From: Spirirestis rafaelensis WJT71-NPBG6
Lineage (GTDB): Bacteria; Cyanobacteriota; Cyanobacteriia; Cyanobacteriales; Nostocaceae
NCBI GenBank assembly: GCA_019359015.1
Contig: JAHHID010000042.1
Location: forward strand, 1-60,784
DNA: 60,784 nucleotides
Direction: 5' to 3'
The notes beneath the pieces were generated by a model. That model saw only the letters and a list, made by a program, of their open reading frames with translations. It did no database searches and was not told where the DNA came from. Shown here in pieces: positions 27,242 to 35,842 of the stretch. Both the position numbers and the translations under genes were made by a program. Numbering within the stretch: position 1 is the first letter of the stretch; every line of letters begins with the position of its first letter.

Positions 27242-27258
27242 CTATCGGCTTACCGTAG
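27242..27258. promoter_or_regulatory. Candidate operator, identical to the cysE-side site
   Basis: CTATCGGCTTACCGTAG lies 17 bp upstream of the start of the membrane protein gene. It equals, base for base, the site at 37528-37544, and reads CTACGGTAAGCCGATAG on the other strand. The dyad is CTA.CGG...ACCG.TAG-like. Confidence 0.6.
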
Positions 27259-27754
27259 TTTATATAAAAACGCAGAAAAAGTCTAGTGTAGGAATAGAGT
27301 GCCATCTATGCAGCCGAGATTATCCCCGTCACTAATAGAATTAACGGAATTGAAAAAAGTAAAATAGCGATCGCCTGTTATCAGTTCCCTTACTATCTAC
27401 GTAGTAATTAGTATATTATTTTACTAAATTTTCAGAAGAGGTTGTGCGATCGCCTGATATCTGCTTACCCGGAATATTTCAACATCCAAACATTTAAAAT
27501 CATTTGGCGTTGCTGATTAAGAATATGAATTTGTCTCACGCAGAGGAGCCACTGCGTTGCGGGGGTTCCCCCCGTTGTAGCAAGTGGCGTCCGCAGAGTC
27601 GCAGAGAGTAAGAGTTTGAGATGCTTGATTTTTAAGTTTCATATTTTGATTCAGCAATGCTAATCATTTTTCTACCTTTCCCCCTCTTAAAAATCTCTTT
27701 TCCCTTTCACCTTTAACATGAGTCTCCTGCGAGGTAATAGCTATAATAAAAATT
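27259..27754. other. Intergenic region with a dispersed repeat
   Basis: About 500 bp. HIP1 sites occur near 27368 and 27449. A repeat at 27545-27593 (GAGCCACTGCGTTGCGGGGGTTCCCCCCGTTG...) is a copy of the family also at 43872, 53376 and 58296. No gene was supported; an open frame on the minus strand (27664-27978) is the shadow of the gene at 27755. Confidence 0.5.
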
Positions 27755-28045
27755 ATGGATGAACTTAATAATATGACTAATCCCCCTTTAACTACTTTAT
27801 TTTTGATATTGGGAATAGTTTTCCTGACAATTTCTGTTATTGGGCAATCAAAATTGTTTTTTGCTGAAATTAATCCAGGTTGTTTTGGTAGGTTTTTAGC
27901 TTTAATTATTGGTGTATTCAGCTTAATCTGTGCTGTTTTAATAGGGGTATTTCCCCTGGAAAGCGTTGATGTACTCAAAAATTATTTAGCGCAGCAGCTT
28001 CAACAAAATATAAGCTCGATTAACCAATTGTTAATTGGCTCGTAA
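27755..28045 (+). CDS. Small membrane protein, unknown
   Basis: 96 residues with two hydrophobic helices (LTTLFLILGIVFLTISVIG and FLALIIGVFSLICAVLIGVFPL) and a polar C-terminal tail (KNYLAQQLQQNISSINQLLIG). A stem at 28082-28109 follows the stop. It is convergent with the DUF1634 gene. No motif recognised. Confidence 0.6.
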   Translation: MDELNNMTNPPLTTLFLILGIVFLTISVIGQSKLFFAEINPGCFGRFLALIIGVFSLICAVLIGVFPLESVDVLKNYLAQQLQQNISSINQLLIGS

Positions 28046-28081
28046 ACAAGTAAATGTGAAAATTTAATAATATATTACTTC

Positions 28082-28112
28082 GGGTGCGTTAGGAAAACGC
28101 AACGCACCCTTT
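28082..28112. terminator. Hairpin between convergent genes
   Basis: GGGTGCGTT (28082-28090) pairs with AACGCACCC (28101-28109), then TTT. This stem is common in cyanobacterial genomes and may stop transcription from the plus strand; its T-run is short. Confidence 0.5.
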
Positions 28113-28136
28113 AACTCCAGACTTATACAATTAGTA

Positions 28137-28673
28137 TTAGTAATAAGCTCCTATCAGGCTATAAGTCAGAGTCGCTAGTACCAAAAAATTCACAATAATG
28201 TAAATCAAATCACGCTTCAAAATAAAACTAAAAAGCGAAACTATTACACGAACTATAGGAGTAGCAATTAAAAGCAGCAGTCCAAGTTGAATAATTCCAC
28301 GGCTACTACCTGAAAAAACAGCTTCTACCACAGCTTTAGGAGAGCGAAACTCAGATGGTGTTCCGCGAAAAAAGTGATATTCAGCAGGTTCGGCACCATG
28401 ACGAATTAAATATAGAATACCGCCTAGCAAAACTACAGCACTAGCAATCATAACGCCATATCTGAGAAGATTGCTAAGTAGATTTTCTAGTTGCTGATCA
28501 CTTGATGTTTTCCTAATTTTATTACTATCAATATCAGGAGTTATTTTGCTAGCGCGTTGTGTTAACTCTTGAATATCAGAATCTGGTTCTGACTGCAAAG
28601 GTAGTGCAACTACTTCAATTTTTGACTGTACCGATGATTTCCACTCCCAACCCGACGAATTAAATTTATACAT
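28137..28673 (-). CDS. DUF1634 membrane protein
   Basis: 178 residues. After a hydrophilic N-terminus of about 60 residues come three membrane helices, LLRYGVMIASAVVLLGGILYLIRHG, IIQLGLLLLIATPIVRVIVSLFSF and LIYIIVNFLVLATLTYSLIGAYY, matching DUF1634. The family is almost always encoded beside TauE/SafE permeases, as here: its ATG is one base after the permease stop. It is therefore probably an accessory subunit of that exporter. Confidence 0.85.
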   Translation of the reverse strand: MYKFNSSGWEWKSSVQSKIEVVALPLQSEPDSDIQELTQRASKITPDIDSNKIRKTSSDQQLENLLSNLLRYGVMIASAVVLLGGILYLIRHGAEPAEYHFFRGTPSEFRSPKAVVEAVFSGSSRGIIQLGLLLLIATPIVRVIVSLFSFILKRDLIYIIVNFLVLATLTYSLIGAYY

Positions 28674-28674
28674 T

Positions 28675-29511
28675 TTACAGCCCCCCTAATAGACTGTTAT
28701 AGACCATCTTCAAAGCCATTACCACCAGCACAAGGCTGAAGATAATTCGCAAAATCTGCGTTTTCGCTCCCACTAGAACTTTTGCGCCTAAAAAAGCACC
28801 AGGTAATACCCCCAACATCACCGGCATTGACAATCCTGGATCGATGTAACCCCGTGCTAAATAAACCCCTGCGGATGCAGCTGCTGTTACACCGATCATA
28901 AAATTGCTGGTAGTGGTGGAAACTTTGAATGGTAGACGCATAGCTTGATCCATCGCTAATACTTTGAATCCTCCCGAACCAATTCCCAGCAAACCAGAAA
29001 GCACTCCAGCTACTAACATAATGCTAAACCCAGCCGGCACAGATTGAACTTGGTAAGACATTAATCCATTAGAAGTTGGGTAAGTACTATTGAGTTTCAG
29101 ATAGTTTGCCAGAAAGTCAGTTGACTCAGTTTCGAGATTTTCGGGTCTAGGTCGTTGTGAAAGGTATGCTGAATAAATTAAAACGATCGCCAGCACAATC
29201 GTCAGCGCTTTGACAGAAATAAAACTAGCAATTAAAGCACCAACTATCGCGCCAATTGTTGTTGCCACTTCCAGAAACATTCCCAAGCGTAAATTAGTGT
29301 AGCCTTTTTTTATATAAGTACATGCCGCTCCGGAAGAAGTCGCAATTACAGACACCAGTGAAGCACCAACAGCGTAGCGGATATCAACGCCAAACATTGA
29401 AGTTAATAAAGGAACAATTACTACTCCACCCCCTAACCCAGTCAGCGCACCGAGAAAACCAGCGCTAAATGAGCCAATCCAAACTAGTAAAGAAAATTCT
29501 AAGATATTCAA
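28675..29511 (-). CDS. TauE/SafE (TSUP) sulfite/organosulfur permease
   Basis: 278 residues, eight to nine hydrophobic helices. Family repeats GFLGALTGLGGGVVIVPLLT (N half) and GVLSGLLGIGSGGFKVLAMD (C half) are clear. Start is TTG at 29511 with AGAGGA upstream. TSUP members move sulfite, sulfoacetate, taurine-derived or similar anions. It is paired with DUF1634. Two more TSUP genes are in the window (34105, 52520), all bordering the sulfate permease region. Confidence 0.88.
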   Translation of the reverse strand: MNILEFSLLVWIGSFSAGFLGALTGLGGGVVIVPLLTSMFGVDIRYAVGASLVSVIATSSGAACTYIKKGYTNLRLGMFLEVATTIGAIVGALIASFISVKALTIVLAIVLIYSAYLSQRPRPENLETESTDFLANYLKLNSTYPTSNGLMSYQVQSVPAGFSIMLVAGVLSGLLGIGSGGFKVLAMDQAMRLPFKVSTTTSNFMIGVTAAASAGVYLARGYIDPGLSMPVMLGVLPGAFLGAKVLVGAKTQILRIIFSLVLVVMALKMVYNSLLGGL

Positions 29512-29697
29512 ATTTAATTCCTCTTTTTTTAATATGTATAAAAAGGGTGAGATAATATTTTTATGCTTTAAATTTAAACAGTTATCTTAATACTTGTAGT
29601 AGCTGATTAATTGTTACGTGTGTTACATGGTAGGCGCGTGAAGCTAAAATATTATTCGTCACTTTCAGCCCCAGCCGATGATTTTTGTGTGCCGTGG

Positions 29698-30351
29698 TTA
29701 CTCATAGGGCGAGATTTCGCCATTAAATACGTTTAGCAAACTTAACGTACCACTATCTACCATGATAAAAGCACCTAATCCGATCAGCACAAAAGGCATA
29801 AACTTATTGCCGTAGCCAGTCATAACAAGAGCGATCGCTTTGTTGTGGGTTAACTTATATGCCACATAACACAACACTCCTACCAGCAGAAAGAATACCG
29901 CTAAAATTACCAGCAGACTCTCCCAAGTCCTGCTAGCAAACAAAGGCACATAGATGCTAATGTTGTCAGTACCATTAGCAACCGTAACGGCTGCCACACT
30001 GTAAACTTGGAGATTGATTAACTTGGCAAGAATCGAGTTGTTATGCGGTCTTTCTCCCTCGTCTTCCTCTAATGTATCTTCAAAATTGAGCAAGCATTTG
30101 ATACCGATTAGTATTGGCAGTAAGCCAAATAATCCAATCAAAGGACGCGGTATCATTAAACCGCCAAAGAAACCGGGAATACTGAGGATTATTAGTGTTG
30201 CAAAACCTATATACTGACCTGCAACAATATGCCAACGACGGAACTTAGCATTGACTTGTGAAAAAAACAGCGTCAGGAGAACCATATCATCGATATTGGT
30301 GGCACTGAAGGCTGTTACCCCTGTGAAGAGTGCAGTAACTAACTCGCTCAT
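29698..30351 (-). CDS. CadD-family transporter 1
   Basis: 217 residues, five to six membrane helices. Conserved family motifs: AFSATNIDDMVLLTLFFSQVN, HIVAGQYIGFATLIILSIPGFFGGL, IGLFGLLPILIGIKCL, and VAAVTVANGTDNISIYVPLFA. The acidic NIDD and NGTDN motifs are the likely ion-coordinating sites. Founding members confer cadmium resistance, but many relatives are of unknown substrate. It lies upstream of the TSUP/DUF1634 pair on the same strand. Confidence 0.85.
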   Translation of the reverse strand: MSELVTALFTGVTAFSATNIDDMVLLTLFFSQVNAKFRRWHIVAGQYIGFATLIILSIPGFFGGLMIPRPLIGLFGLLPILIGIKCLLNFEDTLEEDEGERPHNNSILAKLINLQVYSVAAVTVANGTDNISIYVPLFASRTWESLLVILAVFFLLVGVLCYVAYKLTHNKAIALVMTGYGNKFMPFVLIGLGAFIMVDSGTLSLLNVFNGEISPYE

Positions 30352-30455
30352 ATTAATTTTTGATGCGTTTGTGGATCGTCAGCGCCGGCTTTCCCTGCAA
30401 TTTTGTACTTTCCAAGATGGATGCGTTTTCTGTGGAAAGTCAAAAGCTGGAAATT

Positions 30456-31115
30456 TTATATCCCAAAACCAGGCAAAAGTTGGTACGTTCCACTTTTAAT
30501 TAGAATGGAGAGTCCCAAGTAGATTAACATAAACGGAAAGATTTTTTGACCATAGCGAGCTACAACCGGAGCTGCCAGACGGTTACGAGTCATGTGGTAA
30601 GAGAGGAAGCACCACAGCCCAATTGTCAAATAGCAAACACACAGAATTACACCCAAACTAGGAAGATTGCTACTGGCAAACAATGGCACGTAGATCCCAA
30701 TGTTGTTTGCTCCATTTGCAATGGTGACAGCAGAAACCCGGTAGGTTTGGCGATCGCGTATAGTTGCCCACAGTGATTGATTATGGCGCTGAAGTTCGTC
30801 ATAAGATGTGAAAACTGACACAGTTTGCACTGATTCCTCTTCTTCTCGACTCATTAAATTGCTAATACCAATGGCAATGGGAAGGAAACCTAGCAATCCA
30901 ATCCAAGCAGCTGGAAGTATTAAACCACCAAAGAAACCAGGGAGACTAGCAACAACTAATGCAGTGAATCCAATAAATTCACCGAGAATAATATGCTTGG
31001 GACGAAAAGTACGATTGATTTTTCCGAAAAAGGCAGTCAAGTATAAATTGTCGTCAAAGGTGGTTGCAAAAGCGGCAGAGATCCCAATAATTAATGTACT
31101 AATTAGCCAACTCAT
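30456..31115 (-). CDS. CadD-family transporter 2, divergent
   Basis: About 219 residues from the ATG at 31115. It aligns with the other four copies (FGKINRTFRPKHIILGEFIGFTALVVASLPGFFGGL; VSAVTIANGANNIGIYVPLFA) but has ATTFDDN in place of ATNIDD and NGANN instead of NGxDN, so a key acidic residue is changed. Substrate preference may differ. Directly upstream is a truncated amino-acid permease remnant (31178-31401) on the same strand. Confidence 0.82.
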   Translation of the reverse strand: MSWLISTLIIGISAAFATTFDDNLYLTAFFGKINRTFRPKHIILGEFIGFTALVVASLPGFFGGLILPAAWIGLLGFLPIAIGISNLMSREEEESVQTVSVFTSYDELQRHNQSLWATIRDRQTYRVSAVTIANGANNIGIYVPLFASSNLPSLGVILCVCYLTIGLWCFLSYHMTRNRLAAPVVARYGQKIFPFMLIYLGLSILIKSGTYQLLPGFGI

Positions 31116-31177
31116 GATCGTTACACAATGATTAAATGCTATTTTTCCTAATTTTTCTCTGTTTCTCGATGTGAGGA

Positions 31178-31401
31178 TCAATCAGAGGTGGTACGACTCC
31201 CAAACTGGTTGATGTTGCTACTGACAAAAACTAGCCCAATTAAACCAATCAGAAAACTTAGCCAGATGCCGTTTCCAAATAGAGGCAATGATTGTTTGTC
31301 CTGAATGCAATAACAGCGAAAGGTTGAGCTAGGACTTCTGGTAAATATTGGCAATCCGGCTTTAAGCTGTTGACGCTAGGTAGATGCAGTTTGATTTTCA
31401 T
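31178..31401 (-). pseudogene. Remnant of an APC-family amino-acid permease
   Basis: From an ATG at 31401 the frame reads MKIKLHLPSVNSLKPDCQYL then PEVLAQPFAVIAFRTNNH, matching the N-terminus of cyanobacterial APC permeases. A frameshift/deletion leads to PLFGNGIWLSFLIGLIGLVF and VSSNINQF in another frame, ending at TGA 31178. Only the first about 70 codons survive. A second remnant of the same region lies at 49405-49689, again just before a CadD gene. Confidence 0.75.
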
Positions 31402-32024
31402 TTTTCAAAATTTATCGTGACTAATGAGGCATGTATTGATTGGCTTTGATGCAATTTATAGATAGATTCAAGGCGAAATCTTTTTTCTATTCAATTTATG
31501 ACTTTTACCTTAGGTTCTTATAACTCTATCTATTTAATGCGTATTTTCGTTATTTCTATTTATTAAGACAGATTAATCCAACATGATGTTTTTTTCATAA
31601 TCAAGTAGTAGTAAAAAAATATTTTAATTTTCTCAAAAAAATACTTAATTGCCCCAAAGTACATCGGAATACTGACTATTAAATTATGTCAATCTAAAAT
31701 AATTATTAATCCAGATTAACGGTAACAAAACATACAGAATAAAAAACTATAATTTAGGCAGTTAAAATTAATACAACTCATCAAATAGCCTGAATTCAAC
31801 CTTTAAAGGCGATTTAAGCTAATTCAGGTGACTGTAAGAGAGTAGTATAAAAGTAAATTTATTTGCTAATCTTGCGAAAATAAAGCTCAAATGGTAAGGT
31901 TAAACATGAATTGTTAAGTAGCAAAAAAGCATTCTTTACAAAAAATAGGTTTTGATATCCTCCGTAATATCGAGAATTATGTTGGTTCAAAAGCTTTGAT
32001 TTATAGAATTAGGGGCAAAGAATC
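31402..32024. other. AT-rich intergenic region
   Basis: About 620 bp, strongly AT-rich, between divergent transcription units. It should hold the promoter of the secreted-protein gene at 32025. I see no ORF, repeat or RNA motif in it. Confidence 0.4.
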
Positions 32025-32678
32025 ATGAAAAAGTTCAAATACATTTTGATAGTGGCGCTAGTTTTAGCAAATTTAGTATTTGCTCAACCTTCATTCGCAG
32101 ATGCGCCAAGTTTTACCAAACATCCTGACTACATCGCACTAACTAAAGAGATCAATAACTTGCAGACTCTTAAAGAAACACATGCGGGTGTAGAAGGTTT
32201 CACAACTGAGGAAATTGATAAGAAACTCAATGAGTTAGAGTTTCAAAAATATGCATTTGAGTCAGGTATTAACTGGGCACAATGTAGTAATCAGACAGGA
32301 AAGACTTTAGCTGTCTACGGACCAGAACCAAATCTGGACGAAGATGAATACTCCTCCGGAGCTTCACTGTATTTTTTGGCTGATGGTAAGACAACAAAAA
32401 ATAGATGGGATTGCAAAGGAGTTTTGCTCCCCAGCGATATCAAAGCTGTTGCCCTCACTCCTGGTGGACAAAATCAAGACTTGAACGGTGGTATTATTAT
32501 CAACGTTCCTGTTGGGACTAACTTAGTATTGAAGACAAATGCAGATACCGGGGCAATTGAATTCAATCAGGCTGGTACTAAAGTCTTCAAACCAGGTGAA
32601 ATTAACTGGTTTATCCCTAATGTGTCGCAAGCGATTGTAGATGCACGAGTGACCAATGCACCTACTAATAAGGATTGA
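32025..32678 (+). CDS. Secreted protein of unknown family, paralogue A
   Basis: 217 residues. A signal peptide (MKKFKYILIVALVLANLVFA-QPSFA) is followed by a mature protein with two Cys, Cys87 in NWAQCSNQTGKTLAVYGP and Cys120 in NRWDCKGVLLP, which could form a disulfide. The C-terminal INWFIPNVSQAIVDARVTNAPTN is also shared with paralogue B at 50929. Low-complexity acidic segment NLDEDEYSSG in the middle. Neither domain nor function is known to me. It sits near CadD copies 2 and 3 and a PAP2 gene. Confidence 0.8.
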   Translation: MKKFKYILIVALVLANLVFAQPSFADAPSFTKHPDYIALTKEINNLQTLKETHAGVEGFTTEEIDKKLNELEFQKYAFESGINWAQCSNQTGKTLAVYGPEPNLDEDEYSSGASLYFLADGKTTKNRWDCKGVLLPSDIKAVALTPGGQNQDLNGGIIINVPVGTNLVLKTNADTGAIEFNQAGTKVFKPGEINWFIPNVSQAIVDARVTNAPTNKD

Positions 32679-32725
32679 CGAGATGGTGTGCTTAGGTCAG
32701 CACCTCATACAGACTTGATATTATA

Positions 32726-32743
32726 TGAGGGCTTTAGCCCTCA
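32726..32743. repeat. Short hairpin repeat
   Basis: TGAGGGCT-TT-AGCCCTCA between two convergent genes; member of the ..GCTTTAGC.. family (compare 17101-17155). Confidence 0.6.
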
Positions 32744-32786
32744 CTACAAATAATTCCCAATTATTTAAAGTGAATTGGGATTGCTA

Positions 32787-33548
32787 TCAAAACTGTGTTT
32801 CTTCTGGAAGTAATGAGGTTTCTTCTACTGGCTGTTCATTTTCATCGCTTGCTTTAGTCAAATGCGGTTTAATAATTAGACTCACACCAATTGCCCACGC
32901 TAATGCAACCATCCATCCTGCAAGAATATCACTAGGAAAGTGAACGCCAAGGTAAAGTCGCGTCCAGCCGATCGCAACGACGAATAAACTGCCAAAAATC
33001 AAAACTAACCAGCGCGAGTAGCTATTCCAAGCCAAAACTACCAAAACAGCTATTAGCGTCATACTTGTCATTGCATGACCACTGGGAAATGCATAACTGA
33101 GTTCATGAGCGCTTGATTCCCACAAGTCAGGACGCACTCTATGCATGAATTCCTTAACTGTGCGGTTGATGAACGCACTTCCCAATGCCGTGGTGAGTAC
33201 ATAAGCTAGCGATCGCCAACGCTTCAGCAACAATAACACGAGTGCGATCGCACTAAAAATTGGTATTGCAGTCCAATACGAACCAAACTTAGTCAGTGAT
33301 AGTGCAAAAACATCTAACTGTGGCTGCGCTGTTTTGTGAATTGCTATCAATATCGGCACATCCCAGGGAAAGCCACCTTCATGTTGCCATACTTCCAAGG
33401 CAAGTAACCCAAAGACTTGCAAAGGTAAATAAACCCCAATAAATAAAGTTAGCAGAGAACGCCAACGGGCTATCAACAGTTTTTTGATAAAGCTCAAAGG
33501 CGATTTTTGTTGTGAGCGATCGCCTTTGACGTTTTCTAATTTTTCCAT
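32787..33548 (-). CDS. PAP2 superfamily phosphatase
   Basis: About 253 residues from the ATG at 33548 (MEKLENVKGD). Multi-helix membrane protein with the three-part PAP2 signature: K-x-F-M-H-R-V-R-P, PSGHAMT and TRLYLGVHFPSD. Such enzymes remove phosphate from lipid phosphates or undecaprenyl diphosphate at the membrane. It is convergent with the secreted-protein gene. A link to sulfur transport is not evident. Confidence 0.85.
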   Translation of the reverse strand: MEKLENVKGDRSQQKSPLSFIKKLLIARWRSLLTLFIGVYLPLQVFGLLALEVWQHEGGFPWDVPILIAIHKTAQPQLDVFALSLTKFGSYWTAIPIFSAIALVLLLLKRWRSLAYVLTTALGSAFINRTVKEFMHRVRPDLWESSAHELSYAFPSGHAMTSMTLIAVLVVLAWNSYSRWLVLIFGSLFVVAIGWTRLYLGVHFPSDILAGWMVALAWAIGVSLIIKPHLTKASDENEQPVEETSLLPEETQF

Positions 33549-33821
33549 ATTAAATATGCCCTTCGACTGAGGTAAACAATTCTTAGATGCCATCCAAGTC
33601 ATTATGCTGCACTTGGATTTTTTGCATGCTATTTGATTACATTAATTTTAAAACTATCTTCTAATTTTATACATAACGTAACAGTCCATTACCAATAAAT
33701 AATTAAGTAATTTTTATTACCACATAGAAGCGGGTATCTAGTGTCACAGCATGTTTCATCCATGTAATTGGGTAATTTACAACACTGTGGACTAGACGTT
33801 TGTTTATGATTATGATTAAAA
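33549..33821. other. AT-rich intergenic stretch
   Basis: About 270 bp, no ORF or repeat seen; presumably carries the promoter of the PAP2 gene and the plus-strand promoter for the TSUP unit. Confidence 0.4.
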
Positions 33822-33838
33822 TACGGTAAGTCAGTAGG
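33822..33838. promoter_or_regulatory. Weak candidate operator before the TSUP unit
   Basis: TACGGTAAGTCAGTAGG resembles CTACGGTAAGCCGATAG (sites at 27242 and 37528) in 12 or so positions of one arm but lacks a good second arm. About 265 bp upstream of the TSUP ATG, 22 bp upstream of the small ORF. Confidence 0.35.
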
Positions 33839-33860
33839 ATTTTAGTGTTTTACTTGTAAA

Positions 33861-34100
33861 ATGCTAGAAAAAGAAAGAAGCAGGAACAGTTTAGCAGGAG
33901 AAGCGTTCCATCGGCAGTTACAAGCTGCTCAAGAACGGAAAAGCGCGATCGTGCTGAAAAAAGTCAACAGACGGCTTTTTGGTCGGGATCTTAAATCCTC
34001 AAAGCCTTCGCTAAATAACCTTTGTGTTTCTCATCCAATTAGAAACACAAAAATTTGTGGTGTTTACATTACCCCACTTAAAAACCCCCGTTTTGGATAG
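33861..34100 (+). CDS. Possible small protein upstream of a TSUP gene
   Basis: 79 codons: MLEKERSRNSLAGEAFHRQLQAAQERK followed by a basic, then less protein-like tail. The stop TAG (34098-34100) is part of the TAGGAG Shine-Dalgarno of the next gene, giving tight coupling. No good Shine-Dalgarno precedes its own ATG. It may be a leader peptide or a chance frame; weak. Confidence 0.3.
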   Translation: MLEKERSRNSLAGEAFHRQLQAAQERKSAIVLKKVNRRLFGRDLKSSKPSLNNLCVSHPIRNTKICGVYITPLKNPRFG

Positions 34101-34104
34101 GAGT

Positions 34105-34902
34105 ATGGACTATTTATTACTACCACTGTTAAGCTTCGGCGTTGGCATCATCGTTGGTTTGACAGGAATTGGCGGAGCATCTCTCATCACCCCTATGTTG
34201 ATTTTTGTATTTCAAGTTCCCCCTTCGGTGGCTGTTAGTTCTGATGTCGTGGCTGCCACACTAATGAAGGTTGTTGGCAGTGTCAAGCACTATCAACAGA
34301 AAACTCTCGACATGCAAGTTGTCCAATGGCTTGCATTCGGAAGTGTTCCAGGATCGCTCTTTGGGGTGGGGATTTTGCATCTAATTAGGCGTAATGGTGG
34401 ATCTAGCCTGGATTATATTCTGCTGCGCTTGCTTGGGGTGATGATTCTGTTAGTCACAGTCTTAGCGCTCGTACAATTGCTACTTTTGACTTTTTTCCCC
34501 AAGTTCACGCTACCCGAAATGCCAAAGTTTGACTTAAAAACTAACTTAGGTCGTTTTCAGACGATCACAGTAGGAGCAGTTTTAGGGTGTTTGGTCGGTC
34601 TAAGTAGTGTTTCTTCCGGTTCAATGTTTGCACTGGTGTTGATTGGCTTTTTCCGGCTTGATGCTCGTAAATTGGTAGGTACAGACATTTCACAAGCCGC
34701 TATTTTATTGTTTTTTACCTCCCTCGGACACCTCACTCTGGGAACAGTTAATTGGAGTCTGGTAATACCGATTTGGATAGGCTCAGTTCCAGGGGTATTA
34801 CTAGGTGCTAAAATCTGTCAAATCGCGCCTCAACGCCCACTGCGGTTTATCATTTACACAATGTTGATGATGGTTAGTTGGAAGTTAGTTTATCAAGCGT
34901 AA
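34105..34902 (+). CDS. TauE/SafE (TSUP) permease, second copy
   Basis: 265 residues from the ATG at 34105 (TAGGAG upstream); the longer upstream frame is not family-like. Features: SFGVGIIVGLTGIGGASLITPMLIFVFQVPPSVAVSSDVVAATLMKVVGSVKHYQ and the second-half repeat GCLVGLSSVSSGSMFALVLIGFF... LVGTDISQA. It differs clearly from the other two TSUP genes. Probable anion (sulfite or related) exporter or importer. Confidence 0.85.
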   Translation: MDYLLLPLLSFGVGIIVGLTGIGGASLITPMLIFVFQVPPSVAVSSDVVAATLMKVVGSVKHYQQKTLDMQVVQWLAFGSVPGSLFGVGILHLIRRNGGSSLDYILLRLLGVMILLVTVLALVQLLLLTFFPKFTLPEMPKFDLKTNLGRFQTITVGAVLGCLVGLSSVSSGSMFALVLIGFFRLDARKLVGTDISQAAILLFFTSLGHLTLGTVNWSLVIPIWIGSVPGVLLGAKICQIAPQRPLRFIIYTMLMMVSWKLVYQA

Positions 34903-34905
34903 GGC

Positions 34906-34930
34906 AAGATAGTTACGAGTTAGGAGTTAG
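34906..34930. repeat. GAGTTAG heptamer repeat
   Basis: Three near copies of GAGTTAG between two convergent genes; identical unit family at 38488-38514 (opposite orientation) and 41926-41960. Confidence 0.6.
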
Positions 34931-34977
34931 GAGTTCGTATAACAACGCTCCAACCAACAATCGAAAATCCAAAATGG

Positions 34978-35637
34978 TTAGGCTTTCACCCACGGGAGTA
35001 AGTTGAATGTGCCTCTTTCATACATTATAAAAAGTCCCAAAAGAATTAAGACATAGGGGACAATAATCTTACCGTAGCGAGTTAAAATATCAGCAATCGT
35101 AGGATGAAGAGTTAATAGGTAAGCAATAAAGCACCAAACCCCTACCATGACAAAAAATACACTCAAAATTACTCCCAAACTGGCAAAATTCTGACCAGCG
35201 AATAAGGGAATATAAATACTGATATTATCACCGCCATTGGCAAAAGTTACCGCCGCTACTTTATATGTATTAGGATGCAGAAGGCTCAATACAAAAGATA
35301 CTATGGGGTTTCTGTCTGAGGACTGCTTAAAATTACTGGTTACTGTCTGAACTTCTGTAGTTTCTTCCCGACTCAGCAGTTGCTTTATACCAATCAAGAT
35401 TGGTAGTATTCCGAGTAATCCAATTAATTCTCGCCGCACTACCAAGCCACCAAAAAATCCTGGTAAGCTAGCGATGATGATGGCTGTAAAACCAAGGTAT
35501 TGACCAAAAAAGATATGTCGGCGACGAAAGTTAGCATTTATCTGTGAAAAAAATAGCAACAGGATAATGATGTCATCGATATTAGTGGCGAAGAAGGCGA
35601 TTATTCCTTCTATGAAAGCTGTCCCAAGCTTATTCAT
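34978..35637 (-). CDS. CadD-family transporter 3
   Basis: 219 residues. FFATNIDDIIILLLFFSQINANFRRRHIFFGQYLGFTAIIIASLPGFFGGL and KVAAVTFANGGDNISIYIPLFAGQNF carry the intact acidic motifs. A cytoplasmic loop (SREETTEVQTVTSNFKQSSDRNP) differs from the other copies. It is divergent from CadD 4, across about 200 bp filled with palindromic repeat DNA. Confidence 0.85.
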   Translation of the reverse strand: MNKLGTAFIEGIIAFFATNIDDIIILLLFFSQINANFRRRHIFFGQYLGFTAIIIASLPGFFGGLVVRRELIGLLGILPILIGIKQLLSREETTEVQTVTSNFKQSSDRNPIVSFVLSLLHPNTYKVAAVTFANGGDNISIYIPLFAGQNFASLGVILSVFFVMVGVWCFIAYLLTLHPTIADILTRYGKIIVPYVLILLGLFIMYERGTFNLLPWVKA

Positions 35638-35687
35638 GCTGGATTGTCAGAAAATATTATTTACATACTAGATTAAACGAACCTCAG

Positions 35688-35729
35688 AGAGAAGTTTGAG
35701 CGGAGGTTTCGTCCGCTCAAAGCTTCTCC
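35688..35729. repeat. Palindromic repeat between divergent CadD genes
   Basis: GAGAAGTTTGAGCGGAGG pairs with the complement in CCGCTCAAAGCTTCTC around TTTCGT; same family as 7395 and 15391. The following 35730-35815 has further copies such as CGCCGAGACCAAGGCG. Confidence 0.7.
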
Positions 35730-35842
35730 TATCAGAGACACTTCTCTTCTCAATCGCCGAGACCAAGGCGAACGAGAGGCTTGTCTGCGACACGCTCCGC
35801 GAACGGTGGGCACAGAGAACATAGAGAAAGAGTAAGAGAAGA

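Noticed and set aside
27664-27978. 104-residue minus-strand protein
   Set aside because: It lies antisense to the two-helix membrane protein at 27755, has no Shine-Dalgarno and poor composition.
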